From: Arthrobacter sp. CJ23
Lineage (GTDB): Bacteria > Actinomycetota > Actinomycetes > Actinomycetales > Micrococcaceae
Assembly: GCF_024741795.1 (NCBI RefSeq)
Contig: NZ_CP102950.1
Span: 2,976,001-3,040,000 of the forward strand
Direction: 5' to 3'
DNA: 64,000 nt
Shown here: piece after piece, positions 6,454 through 18,849 of the stretch
Numbering within the stretch: position 1 is the first letter of the stretch
How the letters are laid out: each line of letters starts with the position of its first letter
Translations under genes and position numbers: made by a program
Notes under the pieces: generated by a model
Seen by the model: the letters and a program-made list of their open reading frames with translations, nothing else
Databases searched by the model: none
What the model was told of the DNA's origin: nothing

Positions 6454-9042
6454 TCAGCCGACCAGGCTCCGCAATAGCCTGGCGGAATGCCGGACGGACA
6501 ATCCCGGCAGGTACGCCTGGCTGAGGGCCCGGCCTATTGCCGGCAGCTGCAGAGGATCCTGGTAGTACAGATACAGGGTCCGGTACTCGGGCTGGAATCG
6601 CGACTTGAACGTGGCCAGCGAGCGGAAGCCGTAGACGGGTTCCAGGGCCCGGCCCACAAGCTCCAGGATGCCGGCCAGGCCCTCGGCCCGCTGCTCAATC
6701 TCGCCCTTCTCGCGGGCCAGCGGCGAACCGGACAGCGAGATGGTTTCCACGGAGGACCGCAGTTCCAGGATGGCCGAGGCGATCAGGAATTCCATCACGC
6801 CCGGGAAGCCGTCCCCGCGCCGCCGCATGAAGTCCAGCGTCCAGCTGACCACGGCACCGTCTCTAAAGACAGGCAGCCAGGAGGTCACGCCGTACACATG
6901 CCCGTCCTGGTCCGCTGCTACACAGCACAGCACGTCGTCGTCCATGAGTTCGTCCAGGCCGCCCAGCGTAAAGCCCATCTCGGGGACCCGCTTCTGGGCA
7001 GCCCATTCCTCCGAAACCTCGCCCAGCTGGGTGCGCAGATGGTGAGGGAGGGCCGAGTACCTCCCCCAGACGGCGGTGATCCCCATCTTTTCCGCGCGGT
7101 TGAGGGACGTCCTGACGTTCTGCCAGTCCTTGCCTTTGAACGCCAGCCCGCGGATGCTGAGCCGGGTTTCCTGCGCCACGGCGACCCGGCGGAAGCCCCG
7201 CTGCTCCAGCAGCGGCCAGAGCTCATCCGTGCACGAGTACAGGCACGGAACCAAGGCGTGCTGGGAACAGAACTCCAGGAATTCCAAGGCGGCCGCTTCG
7301 TGAGCATCCCGGCGTCCGAACGGCCCGGCCAGCGTCAGGGCAACATTGCCGTGCTGTTGGTACGCGACGCCTGCTGAGCGGTCCGTGCTGAACCAGTATT
7401 TGTTCGGTTCCCAGAGGGCCATCCAGGACAAGGAATCCCCGCCGGTCTTCACCAGATCCCTGGCCTCGTTCCGGTCCTCCCGGTCCAGGCCGCCAATATG
7501 GTGGCGCCGAAGGAGCAGCACCCAGACAGCGGCCAGCGCGAGCAGCCAGAAGACCGTACCGGAGGAGGCGAACAGGATCCCCTCCAGTGCGTTGCGGTCC
7601 GCGAAAACCTTCCGGTAGCCGTTGGGAATGGGCGCCGGCAAGTACTGCCTGGCGAGTTCGGCCACCAGTCCCAGCAGACCGCCGTCGCGCGTCATGCCGC
7701 CCGCCGCGGTCCACGCCGCGGCATAGCCGCCGGCGAGGACGAGCCACGCAAGGCCCACCAGCCAGAACACCCGGCGTCGGAGGGCCACCGCCGACTGGAC
7801 CCGGAAGTGGCCGTGGTAGGCCAAAAGCAGCACTGCGAGGGCCAGCGGCACCAGGACCAGGGGCAGGATGTGCACGACGCCGGAACTCAGCATGCCCTTC
7901 GGGCGTCCCGGGTGGTGCGGGATGCTGGCGAACAGTGTGAGGTAGACGGTTGAGAGCGCCACCACCATGAGCTGGACGCCAATGGCAAGTCCCAGCGCCA
8001 GGCGCCGCCCCCGGCGCATGCCGTCGGCGCAGATCAGAAGGAGGGCCACGGGGACCACGGCCAGGGCCAGGCCGAAGGGCCCCGTGTAGCCTTGGCGTCC
8101 AAGCTCCAGGCACGCGGCATCCACGGTGCCGCCACAGTTGCTTTCGAGTTGCGAGAGCGTGGGCAACGGGTTGAGGACCACGTCCCGCAGCAGCGCGAGC
8201 GGACCGGACGGGCTCTTCGCCGCCGCGGTCAGAATGGGCCCCACTGCGAAGATGGCCATGGTCAGGGCCAGCAGGTTCCGGACTTCGCGGCCCGTGGAGC
8301 GGTGCAGGTGCAGCTTGCCGTGGTCGCTCTGGATCCACCAGCCGCCCGCAAGCCCCAGCAGCGCACCGAGGAAGCCCACCACCGTTTCCGGATGGCCGAC
8401 ATACAGGAGCAGGAGGGATGCGAGGGACAGCGCCGTTGCCCTGAGGCGCCGCTGCCACAGCGTGGGCAAGAGCCCGCTCGCGGTCAGGGTTGCCGCCAGC
8501 ACCGCGGCATAGGGTCCGATCAGCCTGGTCTCCACCATGCCGCCCAGCCAGTCGTCGCCGGCGTAGCGGGCGAGCTGGGTGAGCAGCAGGAAGGCCGACA
8601 CGCTCGCGAACTGGCCGCCGAGGAAAGCCACAACTGTCCGCCACAAGCCGAGCTGGCGCTCTGCAAGGCCCAGCAGCAGGAAGATCATCAAGCCTGCGGT
8701 CACGTGGGCGAGGGGGTTCGTCGCGAAGAAGATCGACGTCCAGATGGTCCACCACTGCCCGGACTTCAGCCCGCTGGCCGTCACTCCGGCAACGGAAAAC
8801 CAGGACTCCGGCGGGCCGCCCAGGAAGCTCCCGCTGAACGCAGCCACCGCCACCATCACCGCGATCACCGTCAGGGTGAAGGGAATGGCCCGCAGATGGC
8901 CGAGCGCCTGCCGTGCCGCGGGGCGGAACACTCCGTTGAACCACAGGCTGCGGGCACCGGCACCACCGCGGCCGGGGCCGCCGGAGCTCGGCCCGGCGCT
9001 AGGACCGGCGCCGGGGCCGCCGGCGTTGGGACGTTCAGTCAT
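6454..9042 (-). CDS. MprF-like aminoacyl-lipid synthase/flippase (DUF2156 C-terminus)
   Basis: 862 residues from ATG 9042, whose ATGA overlaps the stop of the upstream esterase gene. A short Pro/Gly-rich cytosolic lead is followed by about 12-14 hydrophobic helices (about 40-545). The first six resemble a rhomboid-type bundle rather than the canonical LPG flippase. From about 575 there is a soluble DUF2156 domain of the phosphatidylglycerol lysyltransferase type (double GNAT fold), with FGRRDAHEAAALEFLEFC, GLAFKGKDWQNVRTSLNRAEK and VVSWTLDFMRRR. The family moves Lys or Ala from aminoacyl-tRNA onto lipid head groups; the amino acid and lipid are not readable. The dedicated partner is likely the preceding hydrolase. 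Confidence 0.85.
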   Translation of the reverse strand: MTERPNAGGPGAGPSAGPSSGGPGRGGAGARSLWFNGVFRPAARQALGHLRAIPFTLTVIAVMVAVAAFSGSFLGGPPESWFSVAGVTASGLKSGQWWTIWTSIFFATNPLAHVTAGLMIFLLLGLAERQLGLWRTVVAFLGGQFASVSAFLLLTQLARYAGDDWLGGMVETRLIGPYAAVLAATLTASGLLPTLWQRRLRATALSLASLLLLYVGHPETVVGFLGALLGLAGGWWIQSDHGKLHLHRSTGREVRNLLALTMAIFAVGPILTAAAKSPSGPLALLRDVVLNPLPTLSQLESNCGGTVDAACLELGRQGYTGPFGLALAVVPVALLLICADGMRRGRRLALGLAIGVQLMVVALSTVYLTLFASIPHHPGRPKGMLSSGVVHILPLVLVPLALAVLLLAYHGHFRVQSAVALRRRVFWLVGLAWLVLAGGYAAAWTAAGGMTRDGGLLGLVAELARQYLPAPIPNGYRKVFADRNALEGILFASSGTVFWLLALAAVWVLLLRRHHIGGLDREDRNEARDLVKTGGDSLSWMALWEPNKYWFSTDRSAGVAYQQHGNVALTLAGPFGRRDAHEAAALEFLEFCSQHALVPCLYSCTDELWPLLEQRGFRRVAVAQETRLSIRGLAFKGKDWQNVRTSLNRAEKMGITAVWGRYSALPHHLRTQLGEVSEEWAAQKRVPEMGFTLGGLDELMDDDVLCCVAADQDGHVYGVTSWLPVFRDGAVVSWTLDFMRRRGDGFPGVMEFLIASAILELRSSVETISLSGSPLAREKGEIEQRAEGLAGILELVGRALEPVYGFRSLATFKSRFQPEYRTLYLYYQDPLQLPAIGRALSQAYLPGLSVRHSARLLRSLVG

Positions 9043-10337
9043 TTGGGGATGCCCCAACGCCCGCCCAGGAAGTCCAGGGCCTCCGGCATGCCCTTCACCA
9101 CGGTGTCCCAGGAGTGCCCGGCCCGGGCGATGCTGTGTTCCTCCACGGTGAAGCCGGCAGAACGGGCCGCCTTCGCGAGGACTTCCATGTAGCCGATGAA
9201 TTCATGGTCCGTGGCCCCGGCCGCGAAGTACACGGCACTGCCGGGGTACTGGCGCTGCCCCATCACCGCCAGGGGCGTCAGCGACTCGAAGGCCGCAACA
9301 TCGCCGCCAAAGGATTCGGCGATGGTCTTGCTCCGGTCCTTGGCCAGGGCAGGTTCCTGCTCGGCCGAGAAGGCGAGCACGGAAGGATACGTTGCGGGGT
9401 GGCGGGTGCCCATCTGGACGGCGCAGGTGGCGCCGAAGGAGAAGCCTCCCACGCCCCACTGCGAGGAGTCGGGGTTGGTGTCGAGGGTCGCCCGGATCCA
9501 GGCGGGGACATCCTGCGACAGGTAGGTGTCGGCCTGCGCGATCCGGCTGTCCATGCACATGGTGTTGGCACTGCCGCTGCCGTTGGGATCCACCACCACG
9601 GTGACCGGGGCCAATCCCCCGTGGTTGGCAGCGAACTTGTCCAGGACGGCGCGCAGGCGGCCGCCGCTGAGCCAGTCCGATGGACCGCCGGGCTGCCCGG
9701 AGAAGAGCACCAGGACGGGCAACGCGGGGCGTGCAGCAGTCTGGTAGGCCGGAGGGAGGTAGACGAAGGCCTCCCGGGAGGTGAACCCGGAGATCGTTCC
9801 GGGGATTTCCGCCCGCCGGAGGATCCCGCCGGACGGCATGGAATCGGGGGCAGTCCATGCTGCCGGAGCGGGGCGGACAGGGCTTCCGGGCTGCTTCTTG
9901 AGGCTGTCCTCAAGGGGCTGAATGCGGGCAACGGCCGTGCCCGCAAGGTCTGCCACAGTGTTGTTGAGGCCGAAGTAGATGTTGATCTGGACGGCGCTCA
10001 AAAGCACCACGCCCAGCATTGCCAAGGCGCTGGCGGCCCGGCCAGGCCAGGTGTTCCGCCGCAGGCGCAGGGCGAACAGCAGCACCGCAGCGACGGCCGG
10101 CACGGACCAGGCAAGGATCTCGATCGGCAGATGCTCCGGGAAGGCCGAGAAGACGTAGATCAGGAGCCAGTGGACCAATGCGACGATTGCCACGGCGGCC
10201 AGCAAGGCTCCGGCAACAAACAGGGCCCAGGAAAGCTTCCGCCTCCACAGCAAATGGACCGCGCCAATGACGCCGGCTGCCAGGCTGAACCACAGCAGCG
10301 GGCCGTCCACCAGGCTGAGGTCGAAAAACGTGTCCAT
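9039..10337 (-). CDS. Membrane-anchored esterase-fold hydrolase (enterochelin esterase/antigen-85 type)
   Basis: 432 residues. Four membrane helices occupy residues 1-130, then an extracytoplasmic alpha/beta-hydrolase domain (about 190-425) of the PF00756 type. The nucleophile elbow is GGFSFGA, the late His is in ARAGHSWD, and VVVDPNGSGSANTMCMDS resembles the substrate loop of putative esterases. Such hydrolases are often encoded beside aminoacyl-lipid synthases, and an aminoacyl-PG hydrolase (AhyD) is known in Enterococcus. Inference: this one trims or moves the lipid made by the overlapping mprF-like gene. It starts 5 nt after the DUF2550 stop, so co-transcription with the ATP synthase operon is possible. 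Confidence 0.8.
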   Translation of the reverse strand: MDTFFDLSLVDGPLLWFSLAAGVIGAVHLLWRRKLSWALFVAGALLAAVAIVALVHWLLIYVFSAFPEHLPIEILAWSVPAVAAVLLFALRLRRNTWPGRAASALAMLGVVLLSAVQINIYFGLNNTVADLAGTAVARIQPLEDSLKKQPGSPVRPAPAAWTAPDSMPSGGILRRAEIPGTISGFTSREAFVYLPPAYQTAARPALPVLVLFSGQPGGPSDWLSGGRLRAVLDKFAANHGGLAPVTVVVDPNGSGSANTMCMDSRIAQADTYLSQDVPAWIRATLDTNPDSSQWGVGGFSFGATCAVQMGTRHPATYPSVLAFSAEQEPALAKDRSKTIAESFGGDVAAFESLTPLAVMGQRQYPGSAVYFAAGATDHEFIGYMEVLAKAARSAGFTVEEHSIARAGHSWDTVVKGMPEALDFLGGRWGIPK

Positions 10338-10342
10338 AACGG

Positions 10343-10774
10343 CTAGCGCCAGGTGCCGACGCCGATGACCGGACCCGCCTCGAGCCAGGACGACAGCCCG
10401 GCGTAGGCATCGAAGTTCATGGCGAGCATGAACTTCTCGCCTTCATACTGGAGTTCCACCACAACCACTCCGGGCTGGATCTTGACCAGCTCTTCCTCTG
10501 TGGGTTTGCGGCGGCCAAGCAGCTCGAGGGAACTGCGGCGGAATCTGTGCTTGGGGATCACGCTCAATGACAACAGCCGGAACCACTCGAGTTCATTGTC
10601 CTGATAACGACAAACCCCCATCTGCCAGCTGTTTCCAGCCGTGCAAATGGAGGCGTCGACCGTGCCCAGGGCGCGCCGCAGATTGAAGCGGCGCACCCCG
10701 AACAGGCACAGTGTGAAAATCAGCAAAGCAAGCGCTGTTGCCAGTGCGATGAACGGAATAAGAGAGTCGTCCAT
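10343..10774 (-). CDS. DUF2550 membrane protein
   Basis: 143 residues. One N-terminal membrane helix (about 6-28, LIPFIALATALALLIFTLCLFGV) is followed by a conserved cytosolic domain (RRFNLRRALGTVDASIC, NELEWFRLLSLS, VVVVELQYEGEKFMLAMN). DUF2550 proteins sit immediately behind atpC in many actinobacteria, as here (10 nt after the atpC stop), but no function is established. ATG 10774 is chosen because a longer reading would overlap atpC. Confidence 0.88.
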   Translation of the reverse strand: MDDSLIPFIALATALALLIFTLCLFGVRRFNLRRALGTVDASICTAGNSWQMGVCRYQDNELEWFRLLSLSVIPKHRFRRSSLELLGRRKPTEEELVKIQPGVVVVELQYEGEKFMLAMNFDAYAGLSSWLEAGPVIGVGTWR

Positions 10775-10784
10775 CAAGGTCGTG

Positions 10785-11069
10785 CTATCGGATCCCCGCT
10801 GTAGCCGCTTCGCCCAGCTGGGCGTTGTCAGCAACAATGACCACGCGGTTGTTGTCGACGGAGAAGAATCCGCCGTCGACTGCTACCGAGATACGGTCAC
10901 CGGAAACCGGCTGGATTGCCAGTTCGCCCTCGGCCATGATGGCCAAGAGGGGCGAGTGGCCCGGCAGGATTCCGATTTCACCATCGCTGGTGCGGGCCTT
11001 GACCATCTTGGCCGCACCGGACCACACGAAGTGGTCCGCCGCGACAATCTCAACCTCAAGCTCGGCCAT
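10785..11069 (-). CDS. atpC: ATP synthase F1 epsilon subunit
   Basis: 94 residues. It contains the beta-sandwich domain (MAELEVEIVAADHFVWSGAA; GILPGHSPLLAIMAEGEL) but lacks the C-terminal two-helix domain found in E. coli epsilon, a shortened form common in actinobacteria. Without the long hairpin, the classical epsilon-inhibition mechanism should be weak or absent. The ATG follows the atpD stop by one base. Confidence 0.96.
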   Translation of the reverse strand: MAELEVEIVAADHFVWSGAAKMVKARTSDGEIGILPGHSPLLAIMAEGELAIQPVSGDRISVAVDGGFFSVDNNRVVIVADNAQLGEAATAGIR

Positions 11070-11070
11070 G

Positions 11071-12609
<1,539 letters not shown>

Positions 12610-13500
12610 CTAGGACGCGAGGGCGTCGGCGCCGGCCACGATTTCGGAAAGCTCCTGCGTAATCTCGGCCTGACGGGCCGTGTTGCGCAGACGCGTGTAC
12701 TTCTTGATCAGGTCCGTAGCGTTGTCACCGGCCGACTTCATGGCACGCTGGCGGGCTGCGAGCTCGGAAGCTGCTGCCTGCAGCATGGCTGCGAAGATGC
12801 GGGACTCGATGTAGCGCGGCAGCAGGGCGTCAAGGACCTGCTCGGTTTCCGGCTCAAATTCGTACAGCGGCAGCAACTCGGACTCCGAGGCTGCTTCCTC
12901 TTCAACGACCTCAAGCGGCAGCAGGCGGATAACCGTCGGCTCCTGCGTCACCATGGACTTGAAGCGGGTGTAGACAACGTGGATCTCGTCCACGCCACCC
13001 TCTTCGAAGCTCGTGGCGAAGTCTTCGAGGAGCGCGGCTCCGACTTCCTGCGCGGTTTCGAACTCCGGTGCATCCGTGCCGCCGGTCCAAACGCGGGCGT
13101 AGGGACGGTTGCGGAAATCGAAGTACGCCTGTGCCTTGCGGCCGACAAGGTACGCCTTGACTTCCTTGCCTTCTGCGTGAAGAAGCTCGGTGAGGCCTTC
13201 GGCCTGCTTGAGCACACTTGCGGAGTAGGAACCTGCAAGGCCACGGTCCGAGGTGATTACCAGGACGGCGGCGCGGCGGATCTGCTCCGGCTCGGTGACA
13301 AGCGGGTGGTCGATTTCGCTCTGAGTCGCGACAGCAGAAACGGCACGGGTAATCGCGTTCGCGTAAGGCAGTGAAGCTGCTACGCGGGCGCGGGCCTTAC
13401 CGATGCGCGAGGTAGCGATCAGTTCCATCGCCTTGAAGATCTTGCGCATCGACGTCGTCGAGCTGATCTTCTGACGGTAGACCCGAATCTGGGCTCCCAT
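12610..13500 (-). CDS. atpG: ATP synthase F1 gamma subunit
   Basis: 296 residues, the rotating shaft. Conserved N-terminal helix ([29 protein letters not shown]) and C-terminal helix ([21 protein letters not shown]) are both present, and [12 protein letters not shown] marks the central Rossmann-like domain. An acidic insertion around residues 190-225 ([19 protein letters not shown]) is typical of actinobacterial gamma. AAAGGA lies 8 nt before the ATG. Confidence 0.98.
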   Translation of the reverse strand: MGAQIRVYRQKISSTTSMRKIFKAMELIATSRIGKARARVAASLPYANAITRAVSAVATQSEIDHPLVTEPEQIRRAAVLVITSDRGLAGSYSASVLKQAEGLTELLHAEGKEVKAYLVGRKAQAYFDFRNRPYARVWTGGTDAPEFETAQEVGAALLEDFATSFEEGGVDEIHVVYTRFKSMVTQEPTVIRLLPLEVVEEEAASESELLPLYEFEPETEQVLDALLPRYIESRIFAAMLQAAASELAARQRAMKSAGDNATDLIKKYTRLRNTARQAEITQELSEIVAGADALAS

Positions 13501-13576
13501 ACTTATCCTTTCCTAAGTTCTCGATGTGCTGGCCTGCCGGGGCCCTTGCGGACCCCGGCAGGCCAGAGCAACGAAA

Positions 13577-15214
<1,638 letters not shown>

Positions 15215-15298
15215 CTGCAGTCCCTGCTCTCCTGTTTTCGTGATCATCGTTGCTCACGATGACCGGGTTTTATATCAGTTAAGTTGTGCTTTGTCTGG

Positions 15299-16126
15299 CT
15301 AGCCAGCGAGCTGGCGGCGAAGTTCGGACAAGCGGGCAACAAGCGAAGCGTCAAGCACTTCGTCGCCTACCTGGACCCGGATTCCACCAATCAGCGCAGG
15401 ATCAACATTGACGTTGACCTTCAATTCGCGGCCGTACAGGGCATCCAGCCCGGCCTGCAGACGACTGGCCTGCGTTTCCGTCAACGGACGGGTAACGCTG
15501 ACAGTTGCGATCCAGCGCTGCTGACGCTTGGCTGCAAGCTTGGCGAAAGAATCGACGAGCTTGCTCGGCTTGACACCGCGCGGCTGTGTTACTGCCTGGC
15601 CGATGAGAACCTTTGCTTCCTCGCTGATGCCAGGAACAAGCTTCTCGGCCAGTGCAACCTTGGCCGAGGCGGATGCCTGCGGCTCAGACAGAGCACGTTG
15701 TACTTCGTGGCTGGAAGCGACGGTCTGGTTGAATGCAAACAGATCGTTTTCCAGCTCTTCCAGCCCCGTAATACCGGAGGCAGAAACGGCCGACTTGTTT
15801 TCAGCTACGGCAATGACCACCGTGGCGGCAAGAGTCTCGAGTGCATCGCCGATATCGCGTGCCGATGCCCAGCGCGAGCTGGCCAATCCGCCTGCAATTT
15901 CAGCAGCATCAGCGGAGACTTTTCCGCCAACCAGCTGCTTGACCAGCGCCGACTTCTCGTCTCCGCTGCGGGACGGGTCAGTCAGGGCGCGGCGCAAGCC
16001 AGCCGAGCTGTCCACCGTTCCCAGGATTCCGAAGAGGTCCTTAGCCAACTGCAGCGAGGCGGTGGGAAGCTTGGCTTCCAAGTGCGCCAGCGCCGTGGTC
16101 AGCGATTCGCTCGATATACCTGCCAT
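15299..16126 (-). CDS. atpH: ATP synthase F1 delta subunit (stator)
   Basis: 275 residues, longer than the roughly 180 of E. coli delta. The N-terminal helical half carries two repeats of the delta-type motif; the C-terminal part (QQRWIATVSVTRPLTETQASRLQAGLDALYG; DPALIGGIRVQVGDEVLDAS) is the canonical OSCP signature. The ATG shares one base with the atpF stop (TAATG), so translation is coupled. Confidence 0.96.
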   Translation of the reverse strand: MAGISSESLTTALAHLEAKLPTASLQLAKDLFGILGTVDSSAGLRRALTDPSRSGDEKSALVKQLVGGKVSADAAEIAGGLASSRWASARDIGDALETLAATVVIAVAENKSAVSASGITGLEELENDLFAFNQTVASSHEVQRALSEPQASASAKVALAEKLVPGISEEAKVLIGQAVTQPRGVKPSKLVDSFAKLAAKRQQRWIATVSVTRPLTETQASRLQAGLDALYGRELKVNVNVDPALIGGIRVQVGDEVLDASLVARLSELRRQLAG

Positions 16127-16683
16127 TACTTAGCTGCACCTGCGCTCTGGGTCTCCAGATCCGCCAGGAAGCGGTCCACAACGCGTGCGGAACGCTCGTC
16201 ATCGCTGAGCGCCTCCCCAACGATGCGGCCAGCCAGCGTGGTGGCCAGGGTTCCTACCTCAGCACGGAGCGAAACGACAGCTGCCTGGCGCTCGGACTCG
16301 ATCTGGGCGTGTGCCTGCTCGGTGATGCGTGCAGACTCGACAGCAGCCTTGGCCTTCAGGTCCGCAAGGATCTGGGCGCCTTCGGCGCGGGCTTCTTCGC
16401 GGATCTTGTTGGCTTCAGCCCGGCCTTCGGCGAGCTGCTGCCTGTACTCTTCGAGCGCAGCAGAAGCTTCGGCCTGGGCCTTTTCAGCCTTGGCAATGCC
16501 GCCTTCAATCGCCTCGGCGCGCTCTGCAAACGTCTTCTCGAACATCGGGACAACAAACTTGACCACGATGAACATGAGGACTGCAAAGCCGGCCAGGACG
16601 ACGCCCATTTCCCAAACATTGGGCATGAGCGGGCTGGGCGACGCGGCGCCTTCAGTGGCGGCTGAGATGATCAGCTGATTCAT
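16126..16683 (-). CDS. atpF: ATP synthase F0 b subunit
   Basis: 185 residues. One N-terminal membrane helix (about 27-46, MGVVLAGFAVLMFIVVKFVV) is followed by a long Ala/Glu/Arg/Lys-rich coiled coil to the C-terminus, which forms the peripheral stalk with delta. No fusion to delta, unlike mycobacterial b-delta. Confidence 0.97.
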   Translation of the reverse strand: MNQLIISAATEGAASPSPLMPNVWEMGVVLAGFAVLMFIVVKFVVPMFEKTFAERAEAIEGGIAKAEKAQAEASAALEEYRQQLAEGRAEANKIREEARAEGAQILADLKAKAAVESARITEQAHAQIESERQAAVVSLRAEVGTLATTLAGRIVGEALSDDERSARVVDRFLADLETQSAGAAK

Positions 16684-16735
16684 GGTTCACCCGTCCTATC
16701 TACTCGTGTGTGGATTTTCGCTTGGTTCTTAAGGA

Positions 16736-16954
16736 TTAGGAAAGAACGAAAGCGAAGACCAGGCCGAGGATGGCGAGTGCTTCGGTCAGTGCCAGACCAA
16801 GGAACGCGATCGGCTGGAGCACACGCTGGGCTTCCGGCTGACGTGCAACACCGTTGATGTAAGCGGCGAACACGAGACCCACACCGATACCACCGCCGAT
16901 AGCCGACAGGCCATAGCCGATGAGGTTGAGGGAGCCGTTGATGGTGCCTTCCAT
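16736..16954 (-). CDS. atpE: ATP synthase F0 c subunit
   Basis: 72 residues from ATG 16954, five codons inside the longer open frame, chosen for AAAGGAAG just upstream. Two hydrophobic helices are joined by the polar RQPE loop (residues 38-41). The proton-carrying carboxylate is E58 in [10 protein letters not shown]. No sodium-binding signature is evident, so H+ is the likely ion. Confidence 0.97.
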   Translation of the reverse strand: MEGTINGSLNLIGYGLSAIGGGIGVGLVFAAYINGVARQPEAQRVLQPIAFLGLALTEALAILGLVFAFVLS

Positions 16955-17000
16955 TTTTCTTCCTTTCAAGATGCCGCCCGTGCGGCAGGTTGTTTGGGTT

Positions 17001-17023
17001 GCTTCATCCCCCTGAGGGGAAGC
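17001..17023 (-). other. Hairpin between atpB and atpE
   Basis: TCCCC-CTGA-GGGGA with GCTT/AAGC flanks forms a compact hairpin in the 80-nt atpB-atpE spacer. Position suggests a role in RNA stability or in raising atpE expression, needed because c subunits are made in excess. There is no T-run, so it is not a terminator. Confidence 0.35.
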
Positions 17024-17034
17024 TTTGGGTGAGC

Positions 17035-17835
17035 CTAGTGGCTGTCGGCGTGGAGTGCGCCTTCAATGTAGATCGCGGTCAGCAGCGTAAAGACATACGC
17101 CTGCAAGGCCATGATCAGGGCCTCGAGCATGTACATGGCGATGGCACCGACCAGCACCAGGACCGAAGCGCCCTTCAGCAGGACGTTTTCCTGCATGACG
17201 AGGAATTCGATACCGGAGCCTGCGAGCATCACGATCAGGTGTCCTGCCAGCATGGTGGCGAACAGACGGAGGCTGTGCGTGACAGGACGAACCAGGAAGT
17301 TCGAGATGATTTCGATCGGCACAACGATCGGCAGGATGTACCACGGCACGCCGGACGGAACCGTTGCGAGCTTGAAGTACTTGAGGCCGTTCTTCTTGAT
17401 GCCGATGGCGATCCAGGTGACATACACGATGCCGGCCAGTACGTAGGCGCCGCCGACGTGCGAGAAGCTCGGGAGCTGGATCACGGGAATGGCCCCGTAG
17501 ATGTTGTTCACCAAGATGAAGAAGAACAGGCTGAACAGCAGCGGGACGTACTTCATGAAGTCCTTGCCGCCGATGATGTCCTTGGCGATGCTGTTGCGGA
17601 CGAAGCCGTAGGCCATCTCGCCTGCGAACTGCAGTTTGCCGGGAACCAGCTGCTGCTTGCGTGCTGCGAGGATGAAGAATGTAGCGATAATGACGACCGA
17701 CAGGATAACCAGCAGCATCTGCTTGGAGAATCCGTCGTGCGCACCCCACGGCAGGATAGCCGGCAGGTGCATTTCGTCGATTCCGGGAGGAGTGAAGGTC
17801 CCTGAATCCTGGGCCGGGAGCGCAAGCGCGATCAA
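17035..17835 (-). CDS. atpB: ATP synthase F0 a subunit
   Basis: 266 residues. The essential Arg is in [14 protein letters not shown], and the C-terminal helix [21 protein letters not shown] is conserved. I count 5-6 membrane helices. The start is TTG at 17835: AGAGGAAA sits 4 nt upstream and no ATG or GTG exists near the expected N-terminus. A TTG start at the head of the F0 genes may lower initiation. Confidence 0.96.
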   Translation of the reverse strand: MIALALPAQDSGTFTPPGIDEMHLPAILPWGAHDGFSKQMLLVILSVVIIATFFILAARKQQLVPGKLQFAGEMAYGFVRNSIAKDIIGGKDFMKYVPLLFSLFFFILVNNIYGAIPVIQLPSFSHVGGAYVLAGIVYVTWIAIGIKKNGLKYFKLATVPSGVPWYILPIVVPIEIISNFLVRPVTHSLRLFATMLAGHLIVMLAGSGIEFLVMQENVLLKGASVLVLVGAIAMYMLEALIMALQAYVFTLLTAIYIEGALHADSH

Positions 17836-17916
17836 CGCGTTTCCTCTCTGCAGTGTCCATCATTGGGCGTTGGTGGGGATCCGGCGGCACACAAAGCAGC
17901 CTTCTCCCATGTGAAA

Positions 17917-18258
17917 TTATTTGGCATTACTGTCCCCGTCCTTGGACGGACCGCTGTCTGCGTTGCTCTCGCCAGAAGAAGACCGTTGACTGGTGAGGCC
18001 ATGCATATGTGAAAGATAGAACCCTCCCGCGGCTCCCAGCAGAGCGCCAAGGAGCACAATCCAGCGGGTTCCCCACAGATTATCCAGACCCCAGCCTATC
18101 AAACTCCAGACAATGATCCCGCCAATGATGTAGCTGAAGACGGCGATGCCGGCGTTGTATCCGCCGTCATTTCCGTCCCCGGCCGCATCGGCGGTTCCGG
18201 CTGCCTTGGAGCCTGCGGTGAGGGTGGCTTTGCTGCTGCGCTTACGCCTGAACATCAT
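17917..18258 (-). CDS. AtpZ/AtpI-family F0 accessory protein
   Basis: 113 residues. A basic, low-complexity N-terminus is followed by two membrane helices (GIAVFSYIIGGIIVWSLIGWGL and RWIVLLGALLGAAGGFYLSHM), the two-helix pattern of the AtpZ-like family (PF09527), then a Ser/Asp-rich tail. The family is linked to c-ring assembly and Mg2+/Ca2+ handling in other bacteria. It overlaps the upstream gene by 17 bp, so it is translationally coupled. Confidence 0.82.
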   Translation of the reverse strand: MMFRRKRSSKATLTAGSKAAGTADAAGDGNDGGYNAGIAVFSYIIGGIIVWSLIGWGLDNLWGTRWIVLLGALLGAAGGFYLSHMHGLTSQRSSSGESNADSGPSKDGDSNAK

Positions 18259-18733
18259 CGCCGCCCTTGCTGTCCGCTGGGTCGTGGTAGATCTGCAGGC
18301 GGGCCTTGCTGAAGCCGTAGATTTCGGCCGCCTGCCAGAAAACGACAGCGACGACGGCGCCGATCAGGAACCAGCGGCCGTGCAGCCAGGCTGGGGCGCC
18401 GATCAGGAAGAGGACCACGGCGAAGCCGATCACCTTGACGAAATAGGTGGCGACGAAAAGGCCGACGGCACCCGAGGGATTGTTCCGCCCCACGAAGTGG
18501 CCGATAAGAAGACTGATGGCGAAGAAAACCATGACCAGTCCGCCGCCGAAGGCGGCGGAGAGTGCTCCCTGCCCGCCGTTCATGAACGCCGCGACTACGG
18601 TGGTGGCAGCAAGTGCCAGCACGGCCGCCGTCGAGCTCAGGAACAGCAGCCGGAGCCACAGCGACGAGATGGATCCGCCGACTCCAACAGTGCGTTTGCC
18701 GGACAAGCGTCCGGGGCCGGCGTTGGATGACAT
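18242..18733 (-). CDS. AtpI-like membrane protein at head of the ATP synthase operon
   Basis: 163 residues with four hydrophobic helices (about 24-50, 58-82, 88-111, 115-137) and a charged C-terminal tail (ARLQIYHDPADSKGGDD). Position as first gene before atpZ-atpB and the topology match AtpI-type proteins, which help assemble the c-ring. Sequence similarity is low enough that I assign it by context. Confidence 0.75.
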   Translation of the reverse strand: MSSNAGPGRLSGKRTVGVGGSISSLWLRLLFLSSTAAVLALAATTVVAAFMNGGQGALSAAFGGGLVMVFFAISLLIGHFVGRNNPSGAVGLFVATYFVKVIGFAVVLFLIGAPAWLHGRWFLIGAVVAVVFWQAAEIYGFSKARLQIYHDPADSKGGDDVQA

Positions 18734-18810
18734 GGGGGAACCAATCGTCGTGGCACGAGTGCCATGTTCTCAAGAGTGGGTGCACGGGCGAGTGACTGTC
18801 CGCGCCTTGA

Positions 18811-18816
18811 ATTCTA
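18811..18816 (-). promoter_or_regulatory. Candidate -10 box of the ATP synthase operon
   Basis: TAGAAT on the minus strand, in the 116-bp gap between the wecA-like gene and the AtpI-like gene. The -35 region is weak. It gives a leader of about 70 nt before the first start codon. Confidence 0.35.
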
Positions 18817-18849
18817 CATGAGATAGAACTGTGACCATAACCGCGGACG

